Assembly: GCA_018343915.1 (NCBI GenBank)
Contig: JABRWF010000002.1
Span: forward strand, 4,030,001-4,094,000
Length of the DNA stretch: 64,000 bases
Reading direction: 5' to 3'
From: Agroathelia rolfsii
Lineage: Eukaryota; Basidiomycota; Agaricomycetes; Amylocorticiales; Amylocorticiaceae
Shown here: piece by piece, positions 34,113-45,559 of the stretch
Layout: each line of letters begins with the position of its first letter
Numbering within the stretch: the stretch's first letter is position 1
Notes under the pieces: model-generated
Told to the model about the DNA's origin: nothing
What the model saw: only the letters and a program-made list of their open reading frames with translations
Databases searched by the model: none
Translations under genes and position numbers: made by a program

Positions 34113-36521
34113 ATGTTCTCAGTCTACCCCACCTTTACTCCTGATGTCTACGCTCTTGGCCGCTCCCACCCCCGCCGTGAGCTAGATGCATACAATCTTC
34201 CACCAAATCAATACTTCCCCTCCGGTGCTGCTCGCCTCTACCATCAACCTACTGGGCCCTCTGCTGCCCGCGAACGATACCTGAGCGCACTGGAACAAGC
34301 TCGCGAGGCTGAGCGCGAGTACCTTGAGAGCATCCATGGATCCTCCTCTCTGTCGCCCTTTGCGCGCCCATACTCCCCATCCCACTACGATCATGATGCA
34401 ATCGAGCGCGAGAGAGCGCTGGCAGCGGCGCTCGAGGAGCAACGCCTCCTTCTGCTAGCTCGTCAGCAAGAGGAGGAGAGGCTTCGCACACTTGAAGAGC
34501 GTCGTCGTGCGGCTGCTGTAGCAGAGGAGTTGCGACGCGCACGCGAGGCCGAAGAGCGCCGTCAACTGGAAGAGATTCGTACAAGGAACGAGCAATTGAA
34601 GGTAAGGAGTAATAGTTTTATCTTTCCCAGTTGCGTTGTTGACTCATGTGTTTCTTTTGACTTGCAGAAAGAAGCTCTCGAACGTCAACGACAACTGCAA
34701 CTATGTGAGCAGTCTTGTGCATGCGACTCAACTGCGCAATGCGCAGGTATGCCTGGATGCCAGATGCCCGCTTCAACGAAGGTCTTACCCGCCGCCGATG
34801 TCTTGCGTTTGCTTTTGGGCTTGCCAGTGTCCGTAAAAGCTGAACAACCTGAGGCTCATGAGCAAAACGTTGCGCCTCAACCTCAACCCAAGTCTACGCC
34901 TGCTCCTGTGATGCCTCCAAAGGAAGAAGCCAAGCCCGAGCCGACACCCGCACCCAAGTCTCAACCTCAGATTGAGGCCAAGTCTCAGTTGCCTCCTGCC
35001 CAACAGGCCCTGTTAGAGCTTCTTGGTCTCCAGGATGAGCCCAAACTCCAGCAAACGTTCGAGAATATGGCTAGCTTATTCAACCCTACCGTAGCTCGCT
35101 CTGCTCCATCTCCATCTCCTTCCTCGACACCTACTCCTTCCAAACCTGCGTCTGAAGCTAAGCCAGAGTCCAAGGCTCAGCCTTCTGTCCAGGAGCTCCT
35201 TCGGCAACGTCTTGGAGCGGAGCAAGATACCGATTTCAAGCATGTAATCGAAAACGTCCTTGGTTTGTTCAACCCCAACTTGGCCCGTCCTTCCACACCA
35301 TCTGCATCTCAACCTGCTCCTACTTCTCGCACTTCTTCGTCTCCATCTCCATCCGAAAAACCCAAGCCTAAAGACGTTGCCCCGCCTACCATCGCCGAGC
35401 CCAAAGAAGAATCCGGCTCCAAAGACGTGCTCAGTGCCATTCATACTATTGACAACATCGCTTCCTCCTTCGATACGCTCGAGCACGACTTTAAATTCCC
35501 GACTCAACTCGACTTCACCGATACCTCGGCCCAGTCGGTGTTGCAGCAACTTACGTTCACGTCGCGTAATGCACCCCTGCGGGTATACGAGCAAAGTCTG
35601 ACGGGTCTCTTGGCGAAGTTGGATGCGGTGGAGAGTTACGGCAACGAGGAGGTCAGACATAGGAGGAAGGAGGTCGTGGAGAAGATCGAGAAGGCGCTGG
35701 AGGAGGTTGAGAGGGAGGTCGAGCAGCGAGCGAGGGACTGGAGAGCGAAGAGGAGTGTGCAACAGCCGGAAGTGACGACGACTGAGGAAAGCGCTTCAGA
35801 CCAGCCCATTGTTCCTAAGGAGGAGGAATCATCGTCTCTGCCAGAACCGTCTCCAGCACCCCAGGACTTGCCTAGCGCTTCTGTTTCCGAGTCAAACGGC
35901 GACGTTTCCAAATCTTTTAACGCATCAAATCTGGCGACCACAGCTGATAACGTGCAGGGGACGTCCACTTCGCAGCACGATCAACCACCTACATTGACTT
36001 TGCAGGAGTCTCCTCTTGCTCCCAACCCCGAGCAAGAACAACAACTGCCATTATCTGAATCCGACTTTCCGCCGCTGTCACCGTCGCAGCCTGCTTCTAA
36101 GTTGTTAAAGGCCAATGAACCCGCTGAGGAATCACAGGCGCAAGTGGAAACGGCGTCTGGATCGGAATCCACTACTACCACCACATCATCAACCTCATAT
36201 GCTCAAATCGCTGCGGCTTATATCTCAGAGAACCACGACGCTGCTGCTACATCCGCTCCTGATGAAACCCCTTCCCCTTCTATATCTGAGCAGCCTGCTC
36301 AAGCTCTTAGCCAAGACAACGACTCGCCCAATGCACCTTCTCGTGTCGACAAAGACTCTGCTGTTGTGTCAGACAGCGAGGATGATCACGACTTGGCCTT
36401 GTCAACCCCGCCAACCTCCCTGTCATCGTCCTCGACACCCATGCCTTCGTCGAAGAAGCGAACACCTTCGGTGACGGTGGAAGAGATCCCGGACAGAGAT
36501 TGGTTTGCCGTGAATGCGTAG
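34113..36521 (+). CDS. BAG-domain co-chaperone-like protein, copy 2 (complete)
   Basis: Two exons, 34113-34601 and 34668-36521, giving 780 aa. The 66-bp intron is a multiple of three without a stop, so the frame reads through it; GTAAGG...TTGCAG borders and the matching position in copy 1 show it is an intron. The order is a Tyr-rich N-terminus, a charged coiled coil to about residue 163, Pro/Lys/Glu linkers, two ENM.SLFNP / ENV.GLFNP motif units, a BAG domain (about 457-525, VYEQSLTGLLAKLDAV through KALEEVEREVE), then a long acidic Ser/Thr/Pro-rich tail ending EEIPDRDWFAVNA. The tail end is beyond the window in copy 1. The family role is binding Hsp70 and promoting nucleotide exchange; the specific role here is inferred. 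Confidence 0.87.
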   Translation: MFSVYPTFTPDVYALGRSHPRRELDAYNLPPNQYFPSGAARLYHQPTGPSAARERYLSALEQAREAEREYLESIHGSSSLSPFARPYSPSHYDHDAIERERALAAALEEQRLLLLARQQEEERLRTLEERRRAAAVAEELRRAREAEERRQLEEIRTRNEQLKVRSNSFIFPSCVVDSCVSFDLQKEALERQRQLQLCEQSCACDSTAQCAGMPGCQMPASTKVLPAADVLRLLLGLPVSVKAEQPEAHEQNVAPQPQPKSTPAPVMPPKEEAKPEPTPAPKSQPQIEAKSQLPPAQQALLELLGLQDEPKLQQTFENMASLFNPTVARSAPSPSPSSTPTPSKPASEAKPESKAQPSVQELLRQRLGAEQDTDFKHVIENVLGLFNPNLARPSTPSASQPAPTSRTSSSPSPSEKPKPKDVAPPTIAEPKEESGSKDVLSAIHTIDNIASSFDTLEHDFKFPTQLDFTDTSAQSVLQQLTFTSRNAPLRVYEQSLTGLLAKLDAVESYGNEEVRHRRKEVVEKIEKALEEVEREVEQRARDWRAKRSVQQPEVTTTEESASDQPIVPKEEESSSLPEPSPAPQDLPSASVSESNGDVSKSFNASNLATTADNVQGTSTSQHDQPPTLTLQESPLAPNPEQEQQLPLSESDFPPLSPSQPASKLLKANEPAEESQAQVETASGSESTTTTTSSTSYAQIAAAYISENHDAAATSAPDETPSPSISEQPAQALSQDNDSPNAPSRVDKDSAVVSDSEDDHDLALSTPPTSLSSSSTPMPSSKKRTPSVTVEEIPDRDWFAVNA

Positions 36522-37072
36522 GCTGGGTTTGGGTGATATAGGGCTATAGGATGATGGACCATTTAGCATTCGAATTCAAACACTTGTATTATAAATATCC
36601 ACTTCGATTGTAGTAATTTTGAGTACTTTATTTTATATCATGATCAAATAGTTTTTTTTTAAAAAAAAAAAAAAGTGTGATAAATAGCCATCATAGCGAA
36701 GAGGCTTATTTGCTCTGAGCACAACAAACGTAATTGACTTCTTCAATATCGAGCCCGGTCGCCTGTAATAGGATGTTACGACCTTGTCAACGATGCCCAA
36801 CCAAGGCTGCTTGTAAAGGAATAAATCTACTGCCGCACAAGACAACTTTCTTCAATCGAGTTTTGAGATATAGAAAATCGCGCACAAGGTAGAACGCATA
36901 CACTCCAATATTTCTTCATCAGTCTTTCGAAATCAAATCCCATCAGAACCATTGATTCTACTACACACTTGGGGTATCCTAAGCAATATATATATATATA
37001 ATACAAAAGAAAAATAATAGAGAGCCCTATCGCCCATCTATTGGCCCAAGAGACCATCCAAGGATCAACCAC
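36522..37072. other. Intergenic, no gene recognised
   Basis: Convergent spacer between BAG gene 2 and the lipase. It contains a T/A homopolymer run (36652-36674) and a short TA tract near 36989-37000. Confidence 0.55.
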
Positions 37073-38301
37073 TTAACAGTAGATCGTTCCGATGTAAACA
37101 CCGTCATAGGGGCCTAAATGGTTCAAAATGTTTCCTTCCAGAATGTTGGGAACAGTCTGGATCTGGCATTGCGCGTCAACGGCGTCGTCTTCGCCAGGGC
37201 AGGCAACGGCAGATACCGTACTACCATCGGACAGGAAGTGCGTCTCTCCCTCGGGGTGGAGGAAGCCTAGGAAGCGGCCAGGTACACTTTGCAGCACGTC
37301 AGCAAAGGTCTAGTAGACTACGGCTTTTAGAACAACTGGACATACATGGGGATAATGTCTGCTTCGTTGTTCACACGATGGAAGTTACCTGCCAGCTATA
37401 AAGAGCATACATGAGACAGGGTCACATCTTCTGGAAGATGTGCCGCGACTTACTAAAGAATCGAAATAGGCGGCATAGGCTGGGTTGCCTACTCTGGGAG
37501 TTCCAAACGTCTCGGACTTGATGGTGATCGAGGAAGCCAAGTTAAGCTTTAGATAAAGTGCATCCAGTTGTGCCAAGGCACCACCAAGAGAATGGCCGAC
37601 CTAATTAGTTGATATTAGTATATCTTCACAACCATCATAACAAACGTGTTTACCGTATAAACCAGCGTAGAGTCGTACTTGGACAGAAGTGACTTGACCT
37701 CAGCCAAAATGGTCGAGGCTGTGATAGCTTGTTCAGCGAGGAAGCCATTATGTCCCTGAATGCCAGACGGAAGTCCGGGGAACAAGGTCGAGTCGAAATC
37801 AGTAAGGAAGAAGTCGGCATCAGTCAGATCAGACAAGCTAAGGAAAAATCAAGTCAGATGCCATGAGCAAGCGAAATTCTCCACGAAACAGGACTTGCAA
37901 TTGGGTAGGGTCCGTTCCTTCATGAGCAACAACCACAGCCTTGTAGGCTGGCCAATATCCAACATACCCTATACGTTTGTTCAGAAACCTTTGTATCACT
38001 TGCAGTAAAAAGGCTGAATAAACAAACATTGCTGAACATCATTGCCATCACCACCATAAGCCGCCACGGTGAAACCGGGGTTTGCGTCGCATGCAACACC
38101 ACAGTCTGTCCCAGCTGAGACATCGCAGTATGCAGCACGAGCAAACTCTGCAAACGGGACAAAGCTCGTAATCTGCGCCTGCGTGAGAGACGTTACAGAG
38201 GAGACTACGCCGAGTCCTTGACGCTTAGATACAGCATTCTCATGAGGCAGAGCAGTCACAGAGAGCACCGCTGTAGCAAGTGTCATAAGCAAGGAATACA
38301 T
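37073..38301 (-). CDS. Secreted class 3 (alpha/beta-hydrolase) lipase
   Basis: Exons on the minus strand: 38301-38028, 37968-37899, 37837-37654, 37600-37454, 37395-37346 and 37286-37073, giving 312 aa. The signal peptide (MYSLLMTLATAVLSVTALP) is followed by a KR site typical of pro-enzyme processing. The lipase_3 hallmarks are WYVGYWPAY...VVVAHEGTDPT, then the nucleophile elbow GHSLGG (Ser about 179), ETFGTPRVGNPAYA, RVNNEADIIP with the likely catalytic Asp, and a late His in LNHLGPY. It would hydrolyse triacylglycerols or related esters outside the cell. Intron 2 (37838-37898) uses a GC donor (GCAAGT), the only choice that keeps the frame. The start is the first ATG giving a clean signal peptide. 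Confidence 0.93.
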
Positions 38302-38965
38302 CGTGATTCGAGAATATGCAAGACGATGTAGACCCAAGGCTGGATGTTAGGCAGAGCTTGCGATGCAAAGCTGGGATGCGAGCACAGGGTATGGCGTAGT
38401 TTCTCCTGCTTGCTTTATATCAAAATACTGAGTTGACTGTGATTATGGCTTACTGCCACTATCTGGAAGAGCCAGCGTGTGCATGCGGTCGCCGGGCAGT
38501 ACATCAATTCCAAGAAATTGCGGGTAGGATGAGGGGATCACTTGACACTTAGCACCCTGGAACGAAAGCGTTTCGCTTTCGTATTTGATGTATGGACAAG
38601 AATTGCACATAGGCACGAGGTCATATGATGGACTATGGTCCGTGATTCATAGAGGATTCTGTACTCCGAAATGAGGATTATGACACGATAGAAGCGAGAT
38701 CAATACAAGACACAGGAATGTGAAAAAAAGGATACGTGTCATTGATCGACTAGAAGAATGGTATCTATACAGAAGAGTCTCGTAACATATATCCGTCTCG
38801 TGATGTTGTCCATGGATGTACTGTAAGCAGGGATCAGTACCCAGGGATTCGCCGATATGATCGCCATGACCGAGGTATAAGGCCTGTAAGGACTCGGACC
38901 AGTAGTAGGGGAGTTTCATGGATGCACCATGTGGTAGAAGTACGAGTCTAGCTCAAGCTCAAATG
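38302..38965. other. Intergenic, lipase promoter side
   Basis: No recognised gene. A 90-codon minus-strand frame (38647-38919) could be a further exon of the small secreted-protein candidate to its right, but no good splice join was found. Confidence 0.4.
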
Positions 38966-39470
38966 CTAAAGAATAGTACTGAGCAGACAGATAACTATGG
39001 TATAGCCCATTTCGGTATCACACAAAGAGACGTAAGAGAGGGGAAATGAGTTGACGACGTGCAATATGGCAGACAAAGGCCGTGGTAGTCCGATGACTGA
39101 TCCATTGATGATCAGATCAGTCGGACAACCATTGCCATACTCAAGAGAGGCTGCCATTGGTTAGTTAAAAAAAGCCCTGCTAGCATTCATAGGTTTGAAG
39201 TTGCGATAGGCCGACCGCCGGGGTTGTTCAAGATTCCGAATTTGGAGGCTTAAATTATAAGATGAGAGTATTGTACTGACGACCGTGACTGTGCTGGCTA
39301 ATTATACGGACGTGACCGATAATCACAGAATAATCTGGCTCAGTAATCATGGAACAATATGGGTGAGCTGGGGTAACATGTTCCCAGAAACAGGGGTTGT
39401 TAGGACTTTTGTAAGCTAGGCAAAGTGGGACGGATAGTCCAACCAGTTGTGCCAAGTGCAATTTTCTCAT
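38966..39470 (-). CDS. Small putative secreted protein, unknown family
   Basis: A two-exon model, 39470-39281 and 39150-38966, gives about 124 aa. Exon 1 begins MRKLHLAQLVGLSVPLCLAY, a plausible signal peptide. The 130-bp intron has a GTCAGT donor, a CTAAC branch-like site and a GGCAG acceptor, and joins two open frames in phase. The mature part has several cysteines and no motif I recognise. Support is compatible phases plus a secretion signal only; a third exon further left is possible. It could also be a chance combination of frames in AT-rich spacer. Confidence 0.35.
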
Positions 39471-40943
39471 GTTCTATTTTGACCTCGGCGTTATACTAAT
39501 TATACTAGTGTTCGTAATGTATGACAGGCATCTCCTCTACTCCGAAACTACCAGCATCCCCCGCTGAATCTCGCTTTTTTAACACGTTCATACCTTGAAT
39601 TCGAAATGTTAGAATGTGCTTTGAGTTGCTCTGCGTGGTGAGACATCAATAGTGTTTTTTCTTGCTCATGCCCCAATTTGAGTACTGCTGCTGAGTATGC
39701 AGGCCATGACTGCACCACCGCTTTTGTCCGGCCTGCGTGCTCTGGGTTTTGCCGCTATTATTTTAGGGGCGATATGAGGGCGCCGTGGCTATGTTGACAT
39801 TTGTACCCCATTTCCGTACGAATTGAGATCTTGTTGCCTCTCATGTTCGGCAGGTATCTCTTTCGCCAATGACTGCGCTACCTCTCTCGCATCAGGACTT
39901 GTAAGTGCAGCAAATGGCCACATCGCCCTTGTGCTGGTATCCTTTATTGGCAACAATCACTATCCAAGGGTCACATCTCCTAGATGTCTTAGGAATTAAT
40001 GTTTGTGCAATGGATCGATGCAGTCCTACACTATGGGAAACGCTGCCCACCTTTTCCCTTATAAATTTCTATCCAGCCGCAGCTTGAAAGTACTTCGCGC
40101 GTTTCCCCCACCCGCTGCCGCTGCCGCTATCTGTACAGGCCAGCCAACCTATCAAGTAGTGCCGAAGGTTTATTTGTTTAAAATTCCCAGTCTTACATTA
40201 CCAAAAATCAGTAAAGTTGTCACTAAAAGGAATTTCAGTACCCATTCGGGGATTTTGTAGCTACAATAGTCACGCTAAGTACTAACGCTAGAAATATTGA
40301 TGAACACTCAAACTGATTAATAATCCAAAAAGGCTTGATTGATTAGCAACCCCCTTCCAATTAGCCCACGATTTTACAATGCAAGGAAATGTCAAGTGCC
40401 AGGCACTGTGCCATTAGCACCAGTGTCTAGTGCCGGTGAGTTAGCAGCACGCTTGGTTATAGCGGATTTTCAATACTCAATGCTTAGCCAGCTCTCCCAG
40501 AAGCTCTCATCAAGATCATGATAGGAAGGCATTCGTTCGAGACTGTCAATGTACCCACGCATCGCCTTTACATTGATGGTATCGTATTGAAAGCAATTGA
40601 GACGGGACGGTAAACACCGATGCTGATAATTAGTAAGTGCTAGTAATAGATTATATATCACGACATCTGTTGCCCGTACCGGCCGAAGTCATCTTTATGC
40701 TTAGGCTCATCTTTGATGCTTATGAACCTCATGGGAGAACGGCTGAGTTAGCATCAAGGAAAGATCTTGGCAATTGATGATACAAGCTGATATCATGATT
40801 AGTGATTACTGTGCATTCCACTTCATCAATGTGTGGTCAAGTTATGTTAGCCCTGATATACGTATGTGAGCATAGTTGTTATGTGACCTAGCATTATATA
40901 ATGCACACATTCTAGCTGATTCTCTGCTCTTCGCAAACAAACT
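39471..40943. other. Intergenic, no gene recognised
   Basis: About 1.5 kb of AT-rich sequence with scattered stops in all frames. Short frames at 39905-40260 have no motif. The right end carries the promoter of the membrane-glycoprotein gene. Confidence 0.5.
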
Positions 40944-43470
40944 ATGCATCACGGTGCCATTACCAGAATGCTTCCTGAGTCGTCTCTTGCTCTATTGCAA
41001 TTGGCAAACCATGCTGAACACCAGAGTCCCGATTTACCACACCCTCTAATTAAAGCTGATTATAACGCTACTGGCATCGGCAGAGATCACTGGAACGAAA
41101 CCTCAGTTGAATTACAAGAAAAGTCGCTGCAGACAAAACCTGGCATGCCTGACGTTTCCACACTTGGGCATCGTAATATTTTGCAGCTCTCTGTCGTCTG
41201 TCTCCATATTATTCTTGTCATGATCCATGGAATTTTGCTTGTAATATTACTTATGCGGCTTGAATCACGGATCAAAATGTCGTTGTCAGAGGGCTCAGGC
41301 TTTGTTTCCACAGTCATTGTTGTGGTGTCCCAGATTTTTGTGATCGTGTGTGATGTTTTCCCTTCTGTGATCATATCATAACGCCCTAATATTAGATTTT
41401 CAAGCAGATCTTCACAGCTACTCTACTCTACCTTACACAGCACGTGGCAAATCAAAAACTCATGAGAGCCGAGCAATTTCTCACCACAGACCATGATATT
41501 GTAACCGCTTGGACAGGTCTGGGATCCGCGTTGATAACTTTGATCCGGCAATATACCGCTCCCGCTGCAATGACCCCTGTTGTCGCAATTACAGTGTACC
41601 TTGCTGGGCTAGCTGTTCTGCATGCGACAACACCGTCGCTATTTAACTTGCAAATTTTTAATGAAACCTTCAGGGTCACTGTACCTACACAACAATACTC
41701 CAACATTGAACTGGACTTCGTGTAGGCAGCCCCCGAATTCAGGAATCTTGGCGCTCATTGATATTGAATTCGATTGAATCTTAGGAATACTAGTAGTCGT
41801 TTTTGGTTCACGAGTGAATTGCTTCAGATGCCGGCACAAGCCTTGCCACTTACCGCCCAACTGAACCCGGCTATTACTCTGGGGCTACGCAATAATACGC
41901 TTTATGACGTGGTCTCTACTAACAATAGCACAGGCACAGCTGTGGTCGGGGCCCTATCCTTTTCGGTTTCATGCGGCTCGTTACCAGTAAAAAATATATC
42001 CATTTCAACTGTGACCGTCGAGCAGTTTTATACGCGATTGACCTGGAAAGTCGAGGGAAACATCACTTGCTCTTTCGATATCCCATACCTCAGTACGAGT
42101 TTTTGTGAGTTAGACAACTCTGATTAGCACTTATGCTCTGTTTAAGTCGATTTACTAGCCGGAGGTTTGGACGAGGCTTTTCCTATATATCGACAAGATC
42201 CCATTTTGAACTACACTTGTACTATGGAGGCTATGGACCAGAACAAAAAGGTAGAAAACGTTGTTGCGCCAATCGTAAGCAGACGTGCCTACCAGTAGTA
42301 ATTGTTTGAGGCGCCTTTTTGACCATTTTTGGGCTGGTATGGCTTTAGGGAATGCTCTTTACGTCTGCGCTTGTATTTCAAGATTCAAACGGCTTTGATG
42401 GTTCATTGGTACCAATCATAAGCGGCACCAAAAAGAATGGTGAGTATTCCAGCAAACACGCAGGGATATACAGAGTGTGATTTTGAATCTTCTTAGCCAC
42501 CCAGATCATGGGATGTACATTATCTTACCAAAAACACAATGTGAGTGTGAATGTTCAAACAGGAGCAATAGTATCGCCTGCAGCAAATTATATAAAAAAT
42601 GTATCATTCTGGTCGCCATGGGATCCCTTATTTTACCCGATCGGCATTACGACCCGCCATTTCTTGGGATTGGTAAGGTAATGCTAATATAATAATAGAA
42701 TTTTGTCTTCATTGAGCATGTATCCATACAGTGGTCTTCAATGTTTTACCCAGCTCAATCTGATTGGATAAATGGAAATCATGCATGTTTTTCTGTTGGT
42801 AGTAACAGGAGGTACTGTAGACCTTTCTTCATCCCGATTCAAGAACAGTATGTAGTAATTCATTATATTGGAGAAATTTACATCTTGAATTTTAATAATC
42901 AAATAGATTTGTCTTGGGTCGTCTTCCCAATTACAACAGCTCTTCATTTTCAGCATACGGAAACTCTCTGAAAGATTTGGAGAATGCTTTGGCTAGCATG
43001 ACCGCCGCTTATTGTTGGACAGGTGAGATGGCCCAAATTTTTCAGTTGCAGCTCGCACTGGGCAAACATTATATTTATGGGTCCTATTAGCACTACAATT
43101 GATGCCCGAGTACTTTCCACAAAGCTCATTTGTAGAAGGAAATACAACTACCGTCGAATTTGCGTTGAAATACCAGCTGAAAGTGAGAATCTATCACAGT
43201 CTATTGTTCCAAATTAATTCGCCGCACTCATCACAATACATGCACAATAGCTGAACCTTACGCCGGTATGTGTATAGAAACAATTGATCACTCATGCAAT
43301 ACATATGTACCGACAGCTAATTTTTATTTATTGAATTCGCTACTTTTCAGGTTTTAACTGGCCTCGCAACTTCTATTATCCTCACAGCACTTGCGCTGTT
43401 CTTGACAAGAGGGTCAACGAAACCATCATATGAATCGATCTCCAGCTTTGGCATCCTGCAAACAATTTGA
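40944..43470 (+). CDS. Multi-pass membrane glycoprotein, uncharacterised family; TGA interrupts a longer frame
   Basis: Exons: 40944-41345, 41408-41721, 41785-42104, 42159-42274, 42349-42439, 42497-42678, 42732-42847, 42940-43022, 43046-43182, 43251-43265 (15 nt) and 43351-43470, giving 631 aa to the TGA at 43468-43470. Three hydrophobic segments lie near the N-terminus (ILQLSVVCLHIILV..., FVSTVIVVVSQIFVI..., VVAITVYLAGLAVLH). A large domain with many N-glycosylation sequons (NTS, NNS, NIS, NIT, NYT, NVS, NTT) follows, then a C-terminal membrane segment (VLTGLATSIILTALALFL). I do not recognise a function. The same frame stays open for 65 codons beyond the TGA (to 43668). A degenerate relative is at 62985. 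The start may instead be the internal ATG at 40968, which matches the relative's start. Confidence 0.72.
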
Positions 43471-43835
43471 CTGCTCAACCGGCATCCCGGTGTGTCTCAG
43501 ACCGTATCAGATGTTGAAGTTCCTACATTAGACAATCTCCGCACAGCGGGCATGGTGCCCTTACAGCTGGATTCTTTCCGTCGATGCCAAGTTCATGACA
43601 GGAAGTCGTCAGTAGATAGGTCATACGATATTAAACCCATGGAATCGGACAGTTGCACAGACAGATGAACAATCACAAAGTAAATGAGGAATATTTGCTT
43701 CATATTTGCATTTATGGCTTGTATACGATGCATGAGTAACTACGGGTTTCACATGGGGGATCAATGGCTGTTAATTTTTCATGTAACTCAACTCCTGACC
43801 AAAGTCAAGCAAAAAATGTGTAAATGGTTTATAAT

Positions 43836-44440
43836 TTAAGAAGAATAAACTTGGTATTTTGCCGTGCAGAATACCTATAGGAATCATATTAGTGCATGAT
43901 GAGTTTTTGAGCACATTCGACTACTAACCTCTCCAGGGTAAATGTTAGTGCATCCCGAGTACACATTCGGATTGTTCGCCATGAACACATCCAAAGTCGT
44001 TCCAGCATTTGCGGCAATTTCAGCGCAGGTCTCCCCGGCGATCATCACATGTGTGCTGCTGCAATCCTGGCCCGCAAGACCTAAGCAAATTTGCTGGTAG
44101 TTTGAATTCATCTCAGTAAATTACTCCTGATTTTCAAATTGATGAAACAAACCATTCCAGCCACAAGGTTATCACAGGCAGCGTCGATGGTATCGACGTT
44201 AACTGAGGCGAGTTGGTAGCTAGTATTAAAGAACTCTTAGATAATCATACACTTGACTCGAGTTGCGCCATCCGATGCTCACGTCGACACATTGTGTGTG
44301 GCTGAAATTGAATTACAGCTGTCGCCCACTTGGACAGTATAGGGACGATCACAGCCGGCGGGAATGTCACGTGGGCTGGGGATGGCCCATGCACTCATGG
44401 CAAAGACAGCGGGAGCAACAATAACAATGCGAGAGATCAT
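43836..44440 (-). CDS. Secreted protein with two LysM motifs
   Basis: Exons on the minus strand: 44440-44283, 44219-44153, 44093-43929 and 43874-43836, giving 142 aa. The signal peptide is MISRIVIVAPAVFAMSAWA. LysM unit 1 has YTVQVGDSCNSISATHNVS...Y.LASVN and ends at GMQICLG. LysM unit 2 has THVMIAGETCAEIAANAGTT...FMANNPNV and ends at YPGEVFCT. LysM domains bind N-acetylglucosamine polymers such as chitin; small fungal LysM secreted proteins often shield or sequester chitin fragments. The GH20 hexosaminidase gene lies about 1.1 kb away, a thematically related neighbour. Introns were placed to keep the LysM consensus continuous; the short last exon (13 codons) is the least certain part. Confidence 0.87.
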
Positions 44441-45559
44441 GTTGAGAACGAAGAGAACTGCTGGGAAATGTGGGGAACAGGAGCTCGATGCCTATTCAGA
44501 CACGGTGAACCACATCAGGTTTTATAGAAAAGTGTGGGGGAGATATGCCAGTAGCCGTCGTTTCATTAACGCCATCAGAGCGCGCGCGCATCAATCGAGC
44601 GCCGACCAGGGGCACAGGTCACGGTATAGCCAAGGGTTCATTAGAGTGAGCCAGCCCTTGAAGGATTCAATTGATGTAAAACCCTTCCTGAAGCGGTCGA
44701 TCCATGCGTCAGTCCGAGTCCGGTCCCCAGAGACAAGATCCAATAAGTCCGTCTTCGCTTTCACTGCAACGGCGGCAATATGAGTTGAGGTAAAAGACAA
44801 GATGTACCATATGATAGCGCGCTTGTAAATTCAATTTTGTTTTCCGAGTTTGAATTTGACAGTCTAACCGTGTACGCTAATCTCCTGGAGGTTTCAAGAC
44901 CGGCTTTGTCTTCAAGTTCTAAGCAGGATAGGGAACATCAATCAATCGGGTATATTTGACTAATATCAGTCCCTGTCTATGAATATCTGGTTGTCCGCCG
45001 CGGCCAAATAAAGCTCCAGTAGATCTAGTTGAACCTTTCAGTTAGATACCATGATGATGCGTTTAGTATAGAGAATGATTCTGTATATCAAGGACTATTC
45101 TGATGGCTCTTATGTCCCATATTGTGGAATGCCATTATAGCTTGAAACAGAATTTCACGCATGGTTACGGCTGCAGTAGACAGTCTTAAACTTGAAGGCA
45201 CCACCGCTAATTCATTACCGTCGACAAAAATAGGCGGAGTGTTGCCTGAGGATCGCTAATGGAGATTATATTAAGCCACTGATATTGCGGAGAAGTCGAG
45301 CTGAGCTGAACCAAGTACGGCATGTGCCTGTGAGTTCAACGGTCATATCAATAGTGAAGATGATGATGTTCAGTTGACGGACGAAGACCAAGCCCGCCAG
45401 TGACGCTGTTTGAGGCCTGAGAGAATCGGCGCCGGTTAACTTGCCGAATGTGTTGTTAGACCTCAATTGACTCTGGGACAACGACCATCCCAGGTACTGT
45501 GGAATTCGAAATCGACATAGGTCTTCGAATACCCTGACAGTTCAAGTGATTCTCGCTTT
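44441..45559. other. Divergent promoter region, LysM gene and GH20 gene
   Basis: 1.1 kb between two divergent secreted-protein genes. Short open frames (for example minus 44591-44800) lack signal peptide, introns or motifs. No gene is called. Confidence 0.5.

Noticed and set aside
44591..44800. 69-codon minus-strand frame upstream of the LysM gene
   Set aside because: No signal peptide, motif or splice support; it lies in the divergent promoter region.
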